Virus record (IMG/VR): IMGVR_UViG_3300043466_000184
Location: 1 to 37,179 of that record
Source of the DNA: a virus
Direction: 5' to 3' (one strand)
Length of the DNA stretch: 37,179 nucleotides
Below, in pieces: positions 6,701-15,413 of this stretch. The first letter of the stretch is position 1. Each line of letters opens with the position of its first letter. The position numbers and the translations under genes were made by a program. The notes below the pieces were generated by a model, which did no database searches, was not told the DNA's origin, and saw only the letters and a list, made by a program, of their open reading frames with translations.

Positions 6701-8578
6701 TTATAACGTTGCGTTTTTAATACGGTTCCTATCTAACGCCTGAGCAGAAGTTACCTCACCGCTTACAACATACGCCTGAATTGGTTGCTGCTGAATTTGC
6801 GCTAATTGATTCATGCCAGAGTTTCCTACAACGTTGAAAGATGGAGACATAACACCGCCTCCGCCTCCAGATGGAGCAGTTACATCTAAGTTTCCGTTTG
6901 AACCGCCTCCATCAAATTGTTGTTTCGCAATATTTGCAATTTGCAATGCTGCAAAACCACCTGCAATACTCGCTGCGATAGATTTTAAAACAACCCCTCC
7001 TTTTGTGTCTGCAAACGTAGATAAAACAGCGTTGTAACCGTCCATTGTAGCAGATGCAATATTGGCAGCCTTTTTAATATTAAACGCTCGTTTTTGGCGT
7101 TTCTTATCTTCGCCTGCATTCATTTCAGCAATACTAGCAATAAGGTTTAAACCTTGTATTGATAGTTCAACTGATGTTTTTAAATTCTCTTTAAACTTGC
7201 GTTGTTTTTCTGCTTCTGCTTCTTCTTCTAATTTTATTCTTGCTGAAGTTGCATCGTAAAGTTGCTGCTGAACACTTGCGTGAGCATCAACTATTGCCTG
7301 ATTATCTTTTTCTATTTCGGCAATTTCTTCTGCGGCCCTTTCTCTGCTTTTCTTGTAAAATTCTTCGTCGTACCAATTTTGTTCTAAAACTGCCTCATCA
7401 AATGCCTGTACAGAAGGATCAATAAAGAAAGTTTTAATATCGTCTTTGACTTTTTTAGCGACTTCTTTTCCGGGTTTCCCAATTTCAGCTAAAGCTATTT
7501 TAAATCCTGCTGCTTCGTTTTTTAGTTGGGCTAATTTAGCCTTAGTTTCTTCAATGGTTTTATCGGCTTCTGCTGCAGTTTCTTCAGGGTCAAAAATTAA
7601 ATTCGTAATAGATTTATTAAATCCTTTTTCTAAATTGAAATCTTTGCCCAATGCTGATCCAACGGTATCTACCGTCTTTAACAATAATTGTAATGGAGCA
7701 GTCAAGAACTTTAAAATACCTTCTAGTATTTCCCTGTTCCTTCTCGCAGCCATTACCTGAGCTTTCTTTGTAGATTCTTGTTGAATCAACTGCGCTTCAG
7801 TTGCCTTAATTACTGCGTCAATTTGTTTGGATTTTATTTTTAAAATATCCTCCTCAGATTTACCTTGAAGTTTTAAAATATTATCCTGACCAGAAATAGC
7901 ATCGTATTTAGCTTGTTGAGCTAATACGTTTGCGTCCGTCTTTGCGTTGAGTCTGCTTTGTTCTTCGCTTACTCCGCTAACTGCAGCTTTGATATCGTCC
8001 CAATAAGTAACTATGGTACCTAAGGCAATTACAAGCAAACCAATACCGCTTGCACCAATTGCTCCTTTCAAAGCTAGCCCGAAGGCTTTTATAGAAGGTA
8101 TAGCTTCGCGGAAACCTTTGACACCTTCCGCAATAGCCATTGCTGACTGCACTTTCAATAATGCTTCCTCTACTTGCTCAGATTCCGCGCCAAAAGCGCC
8201 CATAGCGCCCTGTACAAGTTGGAAACCTGCTGTAGCTCCGCCAAGCGCACCGCCTAATTTTTGAGACATTGTGCTGGCCGCAGCATCAACCGCCATATCC
8301 GTTTGGATTTGAACTTTACGGTATTGGCCTACAGTTGTTAAAAGGTCTTTATATTCTTGCGATGCTGTTTGTCCTGCGTTGGCTAATTCATACAACCTAT
8401 CTTCAGCTTCGCCCATACGGGTTGTAAGCGGCTGCAGTTCTTCGCCATATCTTTCCGCAAAACTTGCTGCTGTATCAAATTGATCTCCGGCTTTTTTGGT
8501 TGCCTGCGTGAGATCGTCCATTGAATTAATGGCCTGCTGCGCGTCTACATCTATTTTTATAGTTTTAGTTTCTGCCAT
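6701..8578 (-). CDS. Tail tape measure protein
   Basis: A 625-aa Ala/Lys/Glu-rich protein. It has an N-terminal coiled coil (about 1-110) and a hydrophobic patch GASGIGLLVIALGTIVTYWD near residues 175-200 followed by DDIKAAVSG, a common tape-measure signature. A long helical centre (about 200-510) leads to an Ala/Gly-rich hydrophobic segment and a Gly/Gln-rich end. The length sets tail length; at the usual 0.15 nm per residue this suggests a tail of about 90-95 nm. The start overlaps the 53-aa gene before it. Confidence 0.8.
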   Translation of the reverse strand: MAETKTIKIDVDAQQAINSMDDLTQATKKAGDQFDTAASFAERYGEELQPLTTRMGEAEDRLYELANAGQTASQEYKDLLTTVGQYRKVQIQTDMAVDAAASTMSQKLGGALGGATAGFQLVQGAMGAFGAESEQVEEALLKVQSAMAIAEGVKGFREAIPSIKAFGLALKGAIGASGIGLLVIALGTIVTYWDDIKAAVSGVSEEQSRLNAKTDANVLAQQAKYDAISGQDNILKLQGKSEEDILKIKSKQIDAVIKATEAQLIQQESTKKAQVMAARRNREILEGILKFLTAPLQLLLKTVDTVGSALGKDFNLEKGFNKSITNLIFDPEETAAEADKTIEETKAKLAQLKNEAAGFKIALAEIGKPGKEVAKKVKDDIKTFFIDPSVQAFDEAVLEQNWYDEEFYKKSRERAAEEIAEIEKDNQAIVDAHASVQQQLYDATSARIKLEEEAEAEKQRKFKENLKTSVELSIQGLNLIASIAEMNAGEDKKRQKRAFNIKKAANIASATMDGYNAVLSTFADTKGGVVLKSIAASIAGGFAALQIANIAKQQFDGGGSNGNLDVTAPSGGGGGVMSPSFNVVGNSGMNQLAQIQQQPIQAYVVSGEVTSAQALDRNRIKNATL

Positions 8579-8726
8579 TTCTCTTATTGATTAATTCGCG
8601 TTTTGCTTGTCTCCAGATCTTTGTTGTTGATCCTGTTAATTCGTGTTTTCCTTTGGCTATATCAATCAACTCGGATTCTCCGTAGAAGTTGTCAAGTTGT
8701 AGCATTGCTATTATTTGCTTTATCAT
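8565..8726 (-). CDS. 53-aa protein between tail tip and tape measure genes
   Basis: Starts MIKQIIAMLQLDNFYGESEL and ends with a basic helix (WRQAKRELINKRNGRN). Its ATG overlaps the stop of the 759-aa gene as ATGA and its 3' end overlaps the tape-measure start by 14 bases, strong signs of translational coupling. No family recognised. A tail assembly cofactor is possible from its position. Confidence 0.6.
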   Translation of the reverse strand: MIKQIIAMLQLDNFYGESELIDIAKGKHELTGSTTKIWRQAKRELINKRNGRN

Positions 8727-11002
8727 TGTATAATATAAAAAGATTCCGTTGTTGTACTTCCGTCTAAATAAGTATAGGTTACTACAATTGTGTACACCGT
8801 ACCTGCTGCTCCGCTGGGTAAAGTAATCGTTAAAATACCGCTTGCAGTCATCGGATCAGGACTAAATGACACGTCACTATCAGAACACGAAAAAGTAGCC
8901 TCTATGGCGTTATTTGGTAGGTTAATGATATACTTAACCGTTCCTCCTTCCGTAGATACTTTTGGGTTTGGGTTTGTAGAGTTAATGATTGGCCTAAAAT
9001 CCAAGATGAGTTGTAAATCTGCGTCTCCTGTAGTTAGGTTCGTTTTCATCTCGTTGATGATATAGCGCCTGTCTCTGATCACAAGTCTATCGTTTAACTG
9101 CAATCCTGTCAATAAGCTCACAGGTAGTTTGGCTTTGACGCTGACCAAACGCTGCTTTAAATTGTAAAGGTTGTAGAGGTAGCTGAAATAGTAATTAGCA
9201 AATAACGTGTTTTGAATAGGTATGTTAAGTAACGTACTTGTCTCAGGTGCAAAGTTTAAAGTATAGTTCGCGTTATTGTAAAGCAAGTCCTGCCCAAATG
9301 GAGTATAATCAACAACCGTGCTATGTCCTCCTCCATCATTAGCCCATTTAAAATCGCTTTCTTGATTTTGGTACTGATACAATAAAACAGGCTTTGGTAT
9401 GTAAGGAGCAAACTCCGAATTTAATGAGTATCCAACTTGTAAAACTTGCGTTCCGTTAAACTTTTGCTGCAGCAAATTTTCGAAAGGTACTTCAACTACA
9501 AACTCGCCTCCATCATAGTTATACTGATATGTCGTATCTCCGTAAGCCTTACTGAATGTTGTAGCAAAATATTTATTTAGTAGGCATTCGGAATCTTGAT
9601 ACTTGAAAGATATCTTTTTGTAAAGAGGCATTCTTGTGTGTTCAATTGTAGTTACGTCAACGTACTCGCTAATATCTACAACTGCACCTTTGCTATACCA
9701 GTCATCTAACGGCTCTACCCAATACTCGCCGTCCGTGATTGAGTAGGTAGTCATATTAAATACCTTCAAAATTCCTGAAAAGAAATCCGCAACCTTCATC
9801 ATAGGAGCGTTTGCCGAAAGGTTTATTGTAGGTATGCCAAATATAGCATTTGAACAAGTTATATCAATGTAATCAGTTAGAAGCGCGCCTCCTGATACAT
9901 AAGTAACTTCATATTTTACGCTTAAAACAATTGTGTTTGCTTCTTCGCTTCTTATTTTAAAATTATATGTTGTATCTAGTCCAGTTACATTTAAAACGTT
10001 TACCAAATCACCTGTGCCAACCCCTGTTCCTAAACTTGCAATAGAATTAATTAGGTTTCCGTTTTGGTAAATGTCAACGTAGTAAGTAGCCGAACTTGTT
10101 GTAGATGTTGTTGTGAAAGTTATGATATGCTGATAGACCAATAAGTCTAAAAACTGCACGTTAATTTCGTTGGTTGCAAGATCAACATAATTGCTTAAAT
10201 CGTAATTGGTAAACACAGGAGTTTTTGCCGTAAAGTCTATATCCTGAGCAACAGATGATGTTATTAATTTCTCCTTTCCTTTGTACCACAAAAATAAATC
10301 CGTAAAACGTTCATCCTGCAAAAAAGCTCCTTGAAAAGTTATTCCGTATTTAGCTTGTATTTCGTCAAAGATTCTGGCAACTCTTAATGCTGGAAATAAT
10401 TCGTTTTTATTTATTGCTCCGGAATTGGTGTGTATGTCGTTATTTGTTGAAGTTCCGGTTGATGTGTTAGGTGTAGGCGGATCTACTGACTGCGATTGAT
10501 ACTCCCAAATGCGATATGAAGTGATTAGCGGGTACTTTACATCGTAAGTGTTATTAGCATCCTCAATACGCGCTAAAACTTCAGCAGAGGTAAAATCGTG
10601 AGCATATGCCGTATAGTCCAAATCGGACAGTAAGTCCTCGCCAAAGGTATCTTTAAGCGTTACGCCTTCTCCGTAGAAAGTTAGTTTATAGGAACTAGGC
10701 TTACCATTTGTTAACGTTGCTCCGTCTAATTGTATTTTTCCCTTCCGGAAAGTAGTAAGATTGATTTCTATGTATGCGTCTTTTCGTAGGTTGTTGTCCG
10801 TTGAAAAGTCAATATCTGAATTATACCAATGCTGAAAAAAAGCGTTGTTGAGATCCGAAGCCGGAACGGTAAAACCTTGCGAAAAGTCCGTATACGTTTT
10901 AGAAATATCCTGAACGTTTTGTATAGAGCTTGTTACTTGAATTTGCTCATCGTTGAACAGTTCAATTCGGTTTCCTTCTATGTAGAGTTGTACCTTTCTC
11001 AT
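8723..11002 (-). CDS. Large tail tip/baseplate-like protein
   Basis: A 759-aa protein beginning MRKVQLYIEGNRIELFNDEQ, then IQNVQDISKTYTDFSQGFTV, an N-terminal signature repeatedly seen in large tail proteins of Bacteroidota phages. It is beta-rich, with a Thr/Ser-rich middle (about 185-200 and 290-330) and a C-terminal Ig-like or adhesive module ending in TYTYLDGSTTTESFYIIQ. It lies between the 349-aa tail protein and the tape measure gene. A tail-tip or distal-tail role is inferred. Confidence 0.6.
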   Translation of the reverse strand: MRKVQLYIEGNRIELFNDEQIQVTSSIQNVQDISKTYTDFSQGFTVPASDLNNAFFQHWYNSDIDFSTDNNLRKDAYIEINLTTFRKGKIQLDGATLTNGKPSSYKLTFYGEGVTLKDTFGEDLLSDLDYTAYAHDFTSAEVLARIEDANNTYDVKYPLITSYRIWEYQSQSVDPPTPNTSTGTSTNNDIHTNSGAINKNELFPALRVARIFDEIQAKYGITFQGAFLQDERFTDLFLWYKGKEKLITSSVAQDIDFTAKTPVFTNYDLSNYVDLATNEINVQFLDLLVYQHIITFTTTSTTSSATYYVDIYQNGNLINSIASLGTGVGTGDLVNVLNVTGLDTTYNFKIRSEEANTIVLSVKYEVTYVSGGALLTDYIDITCSNAIFGIPTINLSANAPMMKVADFFSGILKVFNMTTYSITDGEYWVEPLDDWYSKGAVVDISEYVDVTTIEHTRMPLYKKISFKYQDSECLLNKYFATTFSKAYGDTTYQYNYDGGEFVVEVPFENLLQQKFNGTQVLQVGYSLNSEFAPYIPKPVLLYQYQNQESDFKWANDGGGHSTVVDYTPFGQDLLYNNANYTLNFAPETSTLLNIPIQNTLFANYYFSYLYNLYNLKQRLVSVKAKLPVSLLTGLQLNDRLVIRDRRYIINEMKTNLTTGDADLQLILDFRPIINSTNPNPKVSTEGGTVKYIINLPNNAIEATFSCSDSDVSFSPDPMTASGILTITLPSGAAGTVYTIVVTYTYLDGSTTTESFYIIQ

Positions 11003-12051
11003 TACACTACTGAATTAATAACATCGTAAGCGTATTCAAACTCTAGTTGGTAGTTAATCAGCTTAGTGTTTATGCTTTTGAATAACTCCGTGTTTTTGGT
11101 GTTTAGTTTAGCAGGTTTTTTATTAATCAAAATACGTTCCGATAACATCAACTGCTGAATGACCTCTTTAAAACTTTCGCTTACCCAATCCGTATTTACT
11201 CGAATCATCTTCTTTCCGTTGGCATTAAAGACCGCTCTTTGACCTTCCAAAGTTGAGTAATTAGGGTAACGAGTTTGCATTAAATTATATTCCGTGTTTT
11301 CAATCGCTAAGCTTTCGTAGCTGGCTTTAAAGAACCACTCGCGTTGCCAAGCTCCAAACTTATTCACAAAGTCAACTTGAACCGGCGTATATTTGCATTC
11401 CTGTTTTGGCGAAAATGTAGCCGTAAATAATACCGTAGCGCTTCCGTCAATGATTTCTAATTTATTCCCTTCTGCTCCATAGGTTGAGTATACTCTGGGA
11501 ATATCTCGCCATACGTTATTTGTAAGCCCTACAGTTTGCGTTGATCCTGAAACTAAGTTTGTATATTTTACTGAGTTTCCGCTGCCTGTGTAAACAGTTA
11601 ACCAACCATACTCGCCGCTTAAATCATAGTTGTAAGTATAAGTTCCTGATGTAAGCAGATAGTTGCCCAGCGCAGGGTTATATCCTTCTTCATAGTATCC
11701 GTATCCATCTACGCCAAAATGCGTTTGCGTAGAACCAACCTGAACAAAAGACGTAGTAACCTTTTTGAATAGCTTTAAACCTACATTGCACCATTGGGTA
11801 GAAGGTGTAGCCGTAATAATAGTTGTAATTGACTGCAACGCATCGTGATCAATGTACTCACGTAGATAAGGCGAAATATCGTAATACGTAGCAGGATTGT
11901 TTGACGATGGTATTTTTTTGCTTAATGTATAAGCAGGTGAAGCAGGCATAGAGCCAGTACCATTCCAAAGGAATATCTGCAACTTAGTCTCTATCTGACC
12001 TGTTTCGTTAATCGTTACTATGTACGGATTCCGTGCGTTAATTATTGCCAT
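11002..12051 (-). CDS. Tail protein of unknown exact role
   Basis: A 349-aa beta-rich protein starting MAIINARNPYIVTINETGQI, with YYDISPYLREYIDHDALQSI near residues 57-76 and Tyr-rich sequence through the middle. It is one of a conserved pair with the 759-aa protein (TAATG overlap). It is probably a tail-tip or fibre-attachment component. No enzymatic motif is visible. Confidence 0.55.
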   Translation of the reverse strand: MAIINARNPYIVTINETGQIETKLQIFLWNGTGSMPASPAYTLSKKIPSSNNPATYYDISPYLREYIDHDALQSITTIITATPSTQWCNVGLKLFKKVTTSFVQVGSTQTHFGVDGYGYYEEGYNPALGNYLLTSGTYTYNYDLSGEYGWLTVYTGSGNSVKYTNLVSGSTQTVGLTNNVWRDIPRVYSTYGAEGNKLEIIDGSATVLFTATFSPKQECKYTPVQVDFVNKFGAWQREWFFKASYESLAIENTEYNLMQTRYPNYSTLEGQRAVFNANGKKMIRVNTDWVSESFKEVIQQLMLSERILINKKPAKLNTKNTELFKSINTKLINYQLEFEYAYDVINSVV

Positions 12052-12590
12052 TATTTCTTAAGTATATTGTCTATTTGTTGATCAAATATTTTTTCGACAT
12101 CCAGAGCGAAAGATTGTACTAGCTCCTCCGGAAGGTTTTTGTATGCCGCTTCAAAAGGTTTAGTAAAAAACATACTTGGCCGGATCCCTTTATTGTAAAT
12201 TCCGCGAGTGATCAGAAAAGCAGTTGATTCGTAGCTCAGGAACTTACCGGTCTTTTTATCCTTGAATTGAAAACGGCGCTTTCGTACCCATTCTTTAATT
12301 CCTTGTGTTAACCCTCCTTTTGGGCCGGTACCTTTACCAAATTTAAACGGCGAGTTAGGAGCTTTTGCAGAACTAGTTTTACCTTTTACTCCTAAATCCT
12401 GAAACGCTCCGTAATCCTCCATATAGAACTGCAGCGATAAACTATTAGGCATTGCCTTTACATCTCCTTTAATGGAGTTATATAGCTTCTTAGATACGTT
12501 CTTTCGTCCGTTGGTTAAATTGCGCTTAGAAACGCTCACAACGTGATTTCTGAATCTTTCAAGCGCCTTCTGAACTTCCGCTTTCTGCAT
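12051..12590 (-). CDS. HK97-gp10-like tail completion / neck protein
   Basis: A 179-aa basic protein. N-terminal helix LERFRNHVVSVSKRNLTNGR, a centre with YMEDYGAFQDLGVKG, then a Gly/Lys-rich loop and the segment RGIYNKGIRPSMFFTKPFE. The EDYGAFQDLGVKG and RPSMFFTKPF motifs are typical of the HK97 gp10-like (minor tail/tail completion) family, which links the tail to the head connector. Its start overlaps the preceding 49-aa gene by 32 bases. Confidence 0.65.
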   Translation of the reverse strand: MQKAEVQKALERFRNHVVSVSKRNLTNGRKNVSKKLYNSIKGDVKAMPNSLSLQFYMEDYGAFQDLGVKGKTSSAKAPNSPFKFGKGTGPKGGLTQGIKEWVRKRRFQFKDKKTGKFLSYESTAFLITRGIYNKGIRPSMFFTKPFEAAYKNLPEELVQSFALDVEKIFDQQIDNILKK

Positions 12591-12708
12591 CCGTGTTTTC
12601 CTCGTCCTTTGCGTTTAGGATGTTGATAATCTGCAAACCCCACATTGTAGGCATCTGACTGATTACTGACTCCAATTGCTTTACTTGTTTTTCTGATAGC
12701 GTTAACAT
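12559..12708 (-). CDS. 49-aa helical protein
   Basis: MLTLSEKQVKQLESVISQMP followed by MWGLQIINILNAKDEENTD and a Ser/Gly/Glu-rich end. It fills the only gap between the 89-aa gene and the gp10-like gene and overlaps the latter. No recognisable family; probably translated because coupling and spacing fit the operon. Confidence 0.5.
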   Translation of the reverse strand: MLTLSEKQVKQLESVISQMPTMWGLQIINILNAKDEENTDAESGSSEGA

Positions 12709-12713
12709 ATGTT

Positions 12714-12983
12714 TTATTTTAAAGTTACTCCGATTGCTTGAGCAACATACTCATTCACGACGTTGTTGTCTGTTCCCCAAGCTGCGAATTGCTCAGGTGT
12801 TAAATCGTAGTTGTCATCTGCTACTACTTTTCCATCTTCAGTTAGGAGCTGCCAGTACGTTGTGCAAGTCGTTGCCTCAGTTGTAAAGTTAAGAACTAAA
12901 ACGGACATTTGCGTTGCCGTTCCCGCGTTTAGTGGGTATACAATCGGTTCAATTGCTACTCCTTGTGTTGGTTGTGTTTTCAT
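12714..12983 (-). CDS. 89-aa virion-associated protein, function unknown
   Basis: Starts MKTQPTQGVAIEPIVYPLNA, with an all-beta middle (MSVLVLNFTTEATTCTTYWQ) and a C-terminus DNNVVNEYVAQAIGVTLK. I chose this ATG, just after the fibre gene stop at 12992, over a longer form reaching into that gene (which has no ATG). Short proteins ending in N-x-YVAQxIGVTL-like sequence commonly follow fibre genes in Bacteroidota phages. Role unknown. Confidence 0.6.
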   Translation of the reverse strand: MKTQPTQGVAIEPIVYPLNAGTATQMSVLVLNFTTEATTCTTYWQLLTEDGKVVADDNYDLTPEQFAAWGTDNNVVNEYVAQAIGVTLK

Positions 12984-12991
12984 ATTTTTAT

Positions 12992-14503
12992 TTAAACTAT
13001 TTTTAATGTTCCTGCATCGTTCCATATATCGCCTGCTGAAAGACCTGCGCTTGAGGTTGGTAAGCCTACTACTCTAAGTTTTGATGCGCCTGCTGTCGCA
13101 GTTCCGATAAGCACGTTACCTCCTAATGTAATTCGCATTTTCTCAACGGCATTGGTATCAAATATTATGTTGTTAGCTGCACCTATATAAGAAGATGTTC
13201 CATTCATATAAGAATTTCCATTACTCTCTTGCAGAAATCCAAAATTAGTAGGCGCATTATGCCCTGTATGACCAAATCTTGCAAAATTTCCTGAAGTTGC
13301 CCAAGTGCCAACCAATCCATTTCCTGCCGTTACGGAAGTAACCCTCGCAGTCCCGTTAACGTCAAGTTTAAAGCCTGCGTCTGTTAGTGTATTTATTAAG
13401 ACGTTTCCAGTAGAGGCTACTAATCGCATTCGCTCGGTTGATAAATCAGCGTCAGCATTACCAGAATAAAAACTAATATGCGCATTTGCGCCATTGCTTG
13501 TTCTTAAACCAATTCCACCAATACCACCAGATAAATTAGTTTGTGCAGACCTATAAGTTCCATAGCTAAATGTTGAACCCGTTGCTAAAAATGCACCTTG
13601 TCCCGTTCCATCTATATCTCGAAAACTTATGATATTGGCATTTGTTGGGTTGCTGCTTAATCTAACTATATTATTACCATTTGTAGAAATATGTAATCTA
13701 TCTAAAGGAGTAGCCGTACCAATCCCTAACCTTGCATTTGTGTTGTCCCAAAACAAGTTAGCATTGTTTTGAGTAACTAAACCACTTGCACCCATAAAAG
13801 GTATTGAGCCAGTTGATAAATTGACATTTAGGTTAGTTACCCTCGCAGTACCATTGACGTCTAAACGGAAGCCTGCATCGGTTGTTGTGTTTATTAGGAC
13901 GTTGCCTCCCGAAGAAATACGCATTCTTTCAATTCCGTTATTTGTACCAGCCGCAGTCCAAAAACGAATACCACTATTACCACCACTTGCAAATGTAGAT
14001 GCCAAATTTAAACCTACTGGACCTTGATAATCTATGATATAAGATGCGCCTGTTTGGTATTGGTTCGCATTATCGTTAACACGACCTGAGCCATAAAGTA
14101 TTGAATTTCCAATTGCATTACTACTGAACAAAGTTGACGTAATAACAGCCGATGAGCCAGTGCTATTATTTGTTATGCTTAAAGCAGTGGCTGCATTTTG
14201 ATTAGCAATTAAGCTAAATGCTTTGGTTGAATCATCATAAGCCAAAGACGAACTCTGCTGCAACACATTCCCCGTACCTTGAAACAATACTCTTCCTATC
14301 GTACCCGAAGATATCGGTGTAGTGCCTATGGTTAAGCTTGTTGCTGCGCTTGCAGATATTTCTACATATGTTGAGCCATCCCAACGATACGTCTTGTTGG
14401 TGTCCTCTGCTATGTAAATTGTTTTTACTGCGCCTGAGGCAGGGAATGCAGCTAAATTAGCGAAGGTTCTTACTTGTGATGGTACGTTTATATTTACTGC
14501 CAT
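12992..14503 (-). CDS. Tail fibre with repeated phage-fibre modules
   Basis: A 503-aa Ser/Thr/Gly/Asn-rich protein. The N-terminus (MAVNINVPSQVRTFANLAAF, then IYIAEDTNKTYRWDG) is a virion-attachment type seen in fibres. Three copies of a module with consensus E(R/K)MR(I/L)...GNVLI follow, at about 193, 362 and 465; the first two continue into DAGF(R/K)LDVNGTARVT. A copy of LGIGTATPLDRLHI is also present. These modules are typical of trimeric beta-helical fibres that bind host surface polymers. The C-terminus is GLPTSSAGLSAGDIW and a short end. The repeated modules are also visible in the DNA (around 13340-13440 and 13845-13940), allowing recombination. Confidence 0.75.
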   Translation of the reverse strand: MAVNINVPSQVRTFANLAAFPASGAVKTIYIAEDTNKTYRWDGSTYVEISASAATSLTIGTTPISSGTIGRVLFQGTGNVLQQSSSLAYDDSTKAFSLIANQNAATALSITNNSTGSSAVITSTLFSSNAIGNSILYGSGRVNDNANQYQTGASYIIDYQGPVGLNLASTFASGGNSGIRFWTAAGTNNGIERMRISSGGNVLINTTTDAGFRLDVNGTARVTNLNVNLSTGSIPFMGASGLVTQNNANLFWDNTNARLGIGTATPLDRLHISTNGNNIVRLSSNPTNANIISFRDIDGTGQGAFLATGSTFSYGTYRSAQTNLSGGIGGIGLRTSNGANAHISFYSGNADADLSTERMRLVASTGNVLINTLTDAGFKLDVNGTARVTSVTAGNGLVGTWATSGNFARFGHTGHNAPTNFGFLQESNGNSYMNGTSSYIGAANNIIFDTNAVEKMRITLGGNVLIGTATAGASKLRVVGLPTSSAGLSAGDIWNDAGTLKIV

Positions 14504-15141
14504 ATCAAATTAATAGTTTGTGTGCTTAATGTTGGGTAAGTATTAGAGGCTACTTGGGTTCCGTCTATTTGTACGTTGAAAGTTGTGTCAGGTAAAGTCA
14601 ATACTGCTCCGCTTGCTACGGTTGTTGTATAACTCTGGTCTGAGTTCGTTACGGTTGCAGGTTGACAAAATGGTATATAACCGTCCGTATCGCAAACGCT
14701 CATCTCATTTGGTACCGTAACGTCAAAAGTCATAGCCCAGCCTGCGAGGTTATTCTCAAAGCGCTCAGCAAAAGGCTCCAGCGTTGCGTTTTCTTCTACC
14801 TGTACTTTCTGATCCCAAATATATCCGGACTTCATCAGTTTATAAGCTCTGATTAAAACGTCGTGCATTGCGTTTAAAGCATCCGTTTCGTTGTCCATAC
14901 CGTAGAATAGGTTGGTATCGTTTTCCTTTGTTATGTCAACTATATCCATAGCCATAATAGTGATATTGTAACGCACTACGAACTCCTCCGTAATTGTGTT
15001 ATTGACCATTATGTGAACTAACGGAAATATCGTCTTTTTGTCCAGATCAACTCCAAAGATATCACCCTGCGATATTTGGTTGACTATCGGATCTCCGCTA
15101 AAATGCAGCCGTAAGGTTTCTAATGTTTGGTAGTAGTTCAT
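14494..15141 (-). CDS. Tail protein (tail terminator/minor tail-like)
   Basis: A 215-aa protein starting MNYYQTLETLRLHFSGDPIV. Residues 30-135 are alpha/beta with a hydrophobic strand VRYNITIMAMDIVDITKEND and AMHDVLIRAYKLMK, and the C-terminus looks like a small beta domain. Size and place (after the chaperone-like frameshift gene and before the fibre) fit a tail-terminator or joining protein. The overlap with the fibre gene is 10 bases. Moderate confidence that it is a tail component, low on which. Confidence 0.5.
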   Translation of the reverse strand: MNYYQTLETLRLHFSGDPIVNQISQGDIFGVDLDKKTIFPLVHIMVNNTITEEFVVRYNITIMAMDIVDITKENDTNLFYGMDNETDALNAMHDVLIRAYKLMKSGYIWDQKVQVEENATLEPFAERFENNLAGWAMTFDVTVPNEMSVCDTDGYIPFCQPATVTNSDQSYTTTVASGAVLTLPDTTFNVQIDGTQVASNTYPTLSTQTINLIWQ

Positions 15142-15413
15142 CGTCTTAGTTGGCGTTCAAAGATTCTTTTTTCGATTTCGTTTTTTTGGTGCTCAAAGGT
15201 GAGATACGTGAGACATTTAAGCAACCCGAGCTTGGTAACTTCGTCGAACTTTGTAACGTCTCCCTTAGCAAGGCCATAAATTGATTGATACCACCCCCAT
15301 TGTTTTGCAAATTGAGCTGTTTCGCTAAATTCGTTGATATGTTCGGGTCCTTCTTTATCTGCTTCTCCAAATAGTTCAGGGTAGCCTTTAGTAATTCGCT
15401 GCTTAAATTGTAA
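15138..15413 (-). CDS. -1 frame C-terminal extension of the chaperone-like gene (frameshift isoform)
   Basis: From the U9 run the -1 frame stays open for 91 codons and stops 8 bases beyond the zero-frame stop. Joined to residues 1-163 it makes a 254-aa protein. The extension reads as an ordinary, well-composed protein: KQRITKGYPELFGEADKEGP, AKQWGWYQSIYGLAKGDVTK, LTYLTFEHQKNEIEKRIFER. There is no ATG in this frame near the slippery run, only a TTG at 15437, so expression through ribosomal (or transcriptional) slippage is the simplest explanation. The whole stretch is coded in two frames. Confidence 0.6.
   Translation of the reverse strand, partial: LQFKQRITKGYPELFGEADKEGPEHINEFSETAQFAKQWGWYQSIYGLAKGDVTKFDEVTKLGLLKCLTYLTFEHQKNEIEKRIFERQLRR

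Noticed and set aside
7446-7760. Plus-strand open frame inside the tape measure gene
   Set aside because: Shadow of a strong minus-strand gene; low-complexity composition and no start context.
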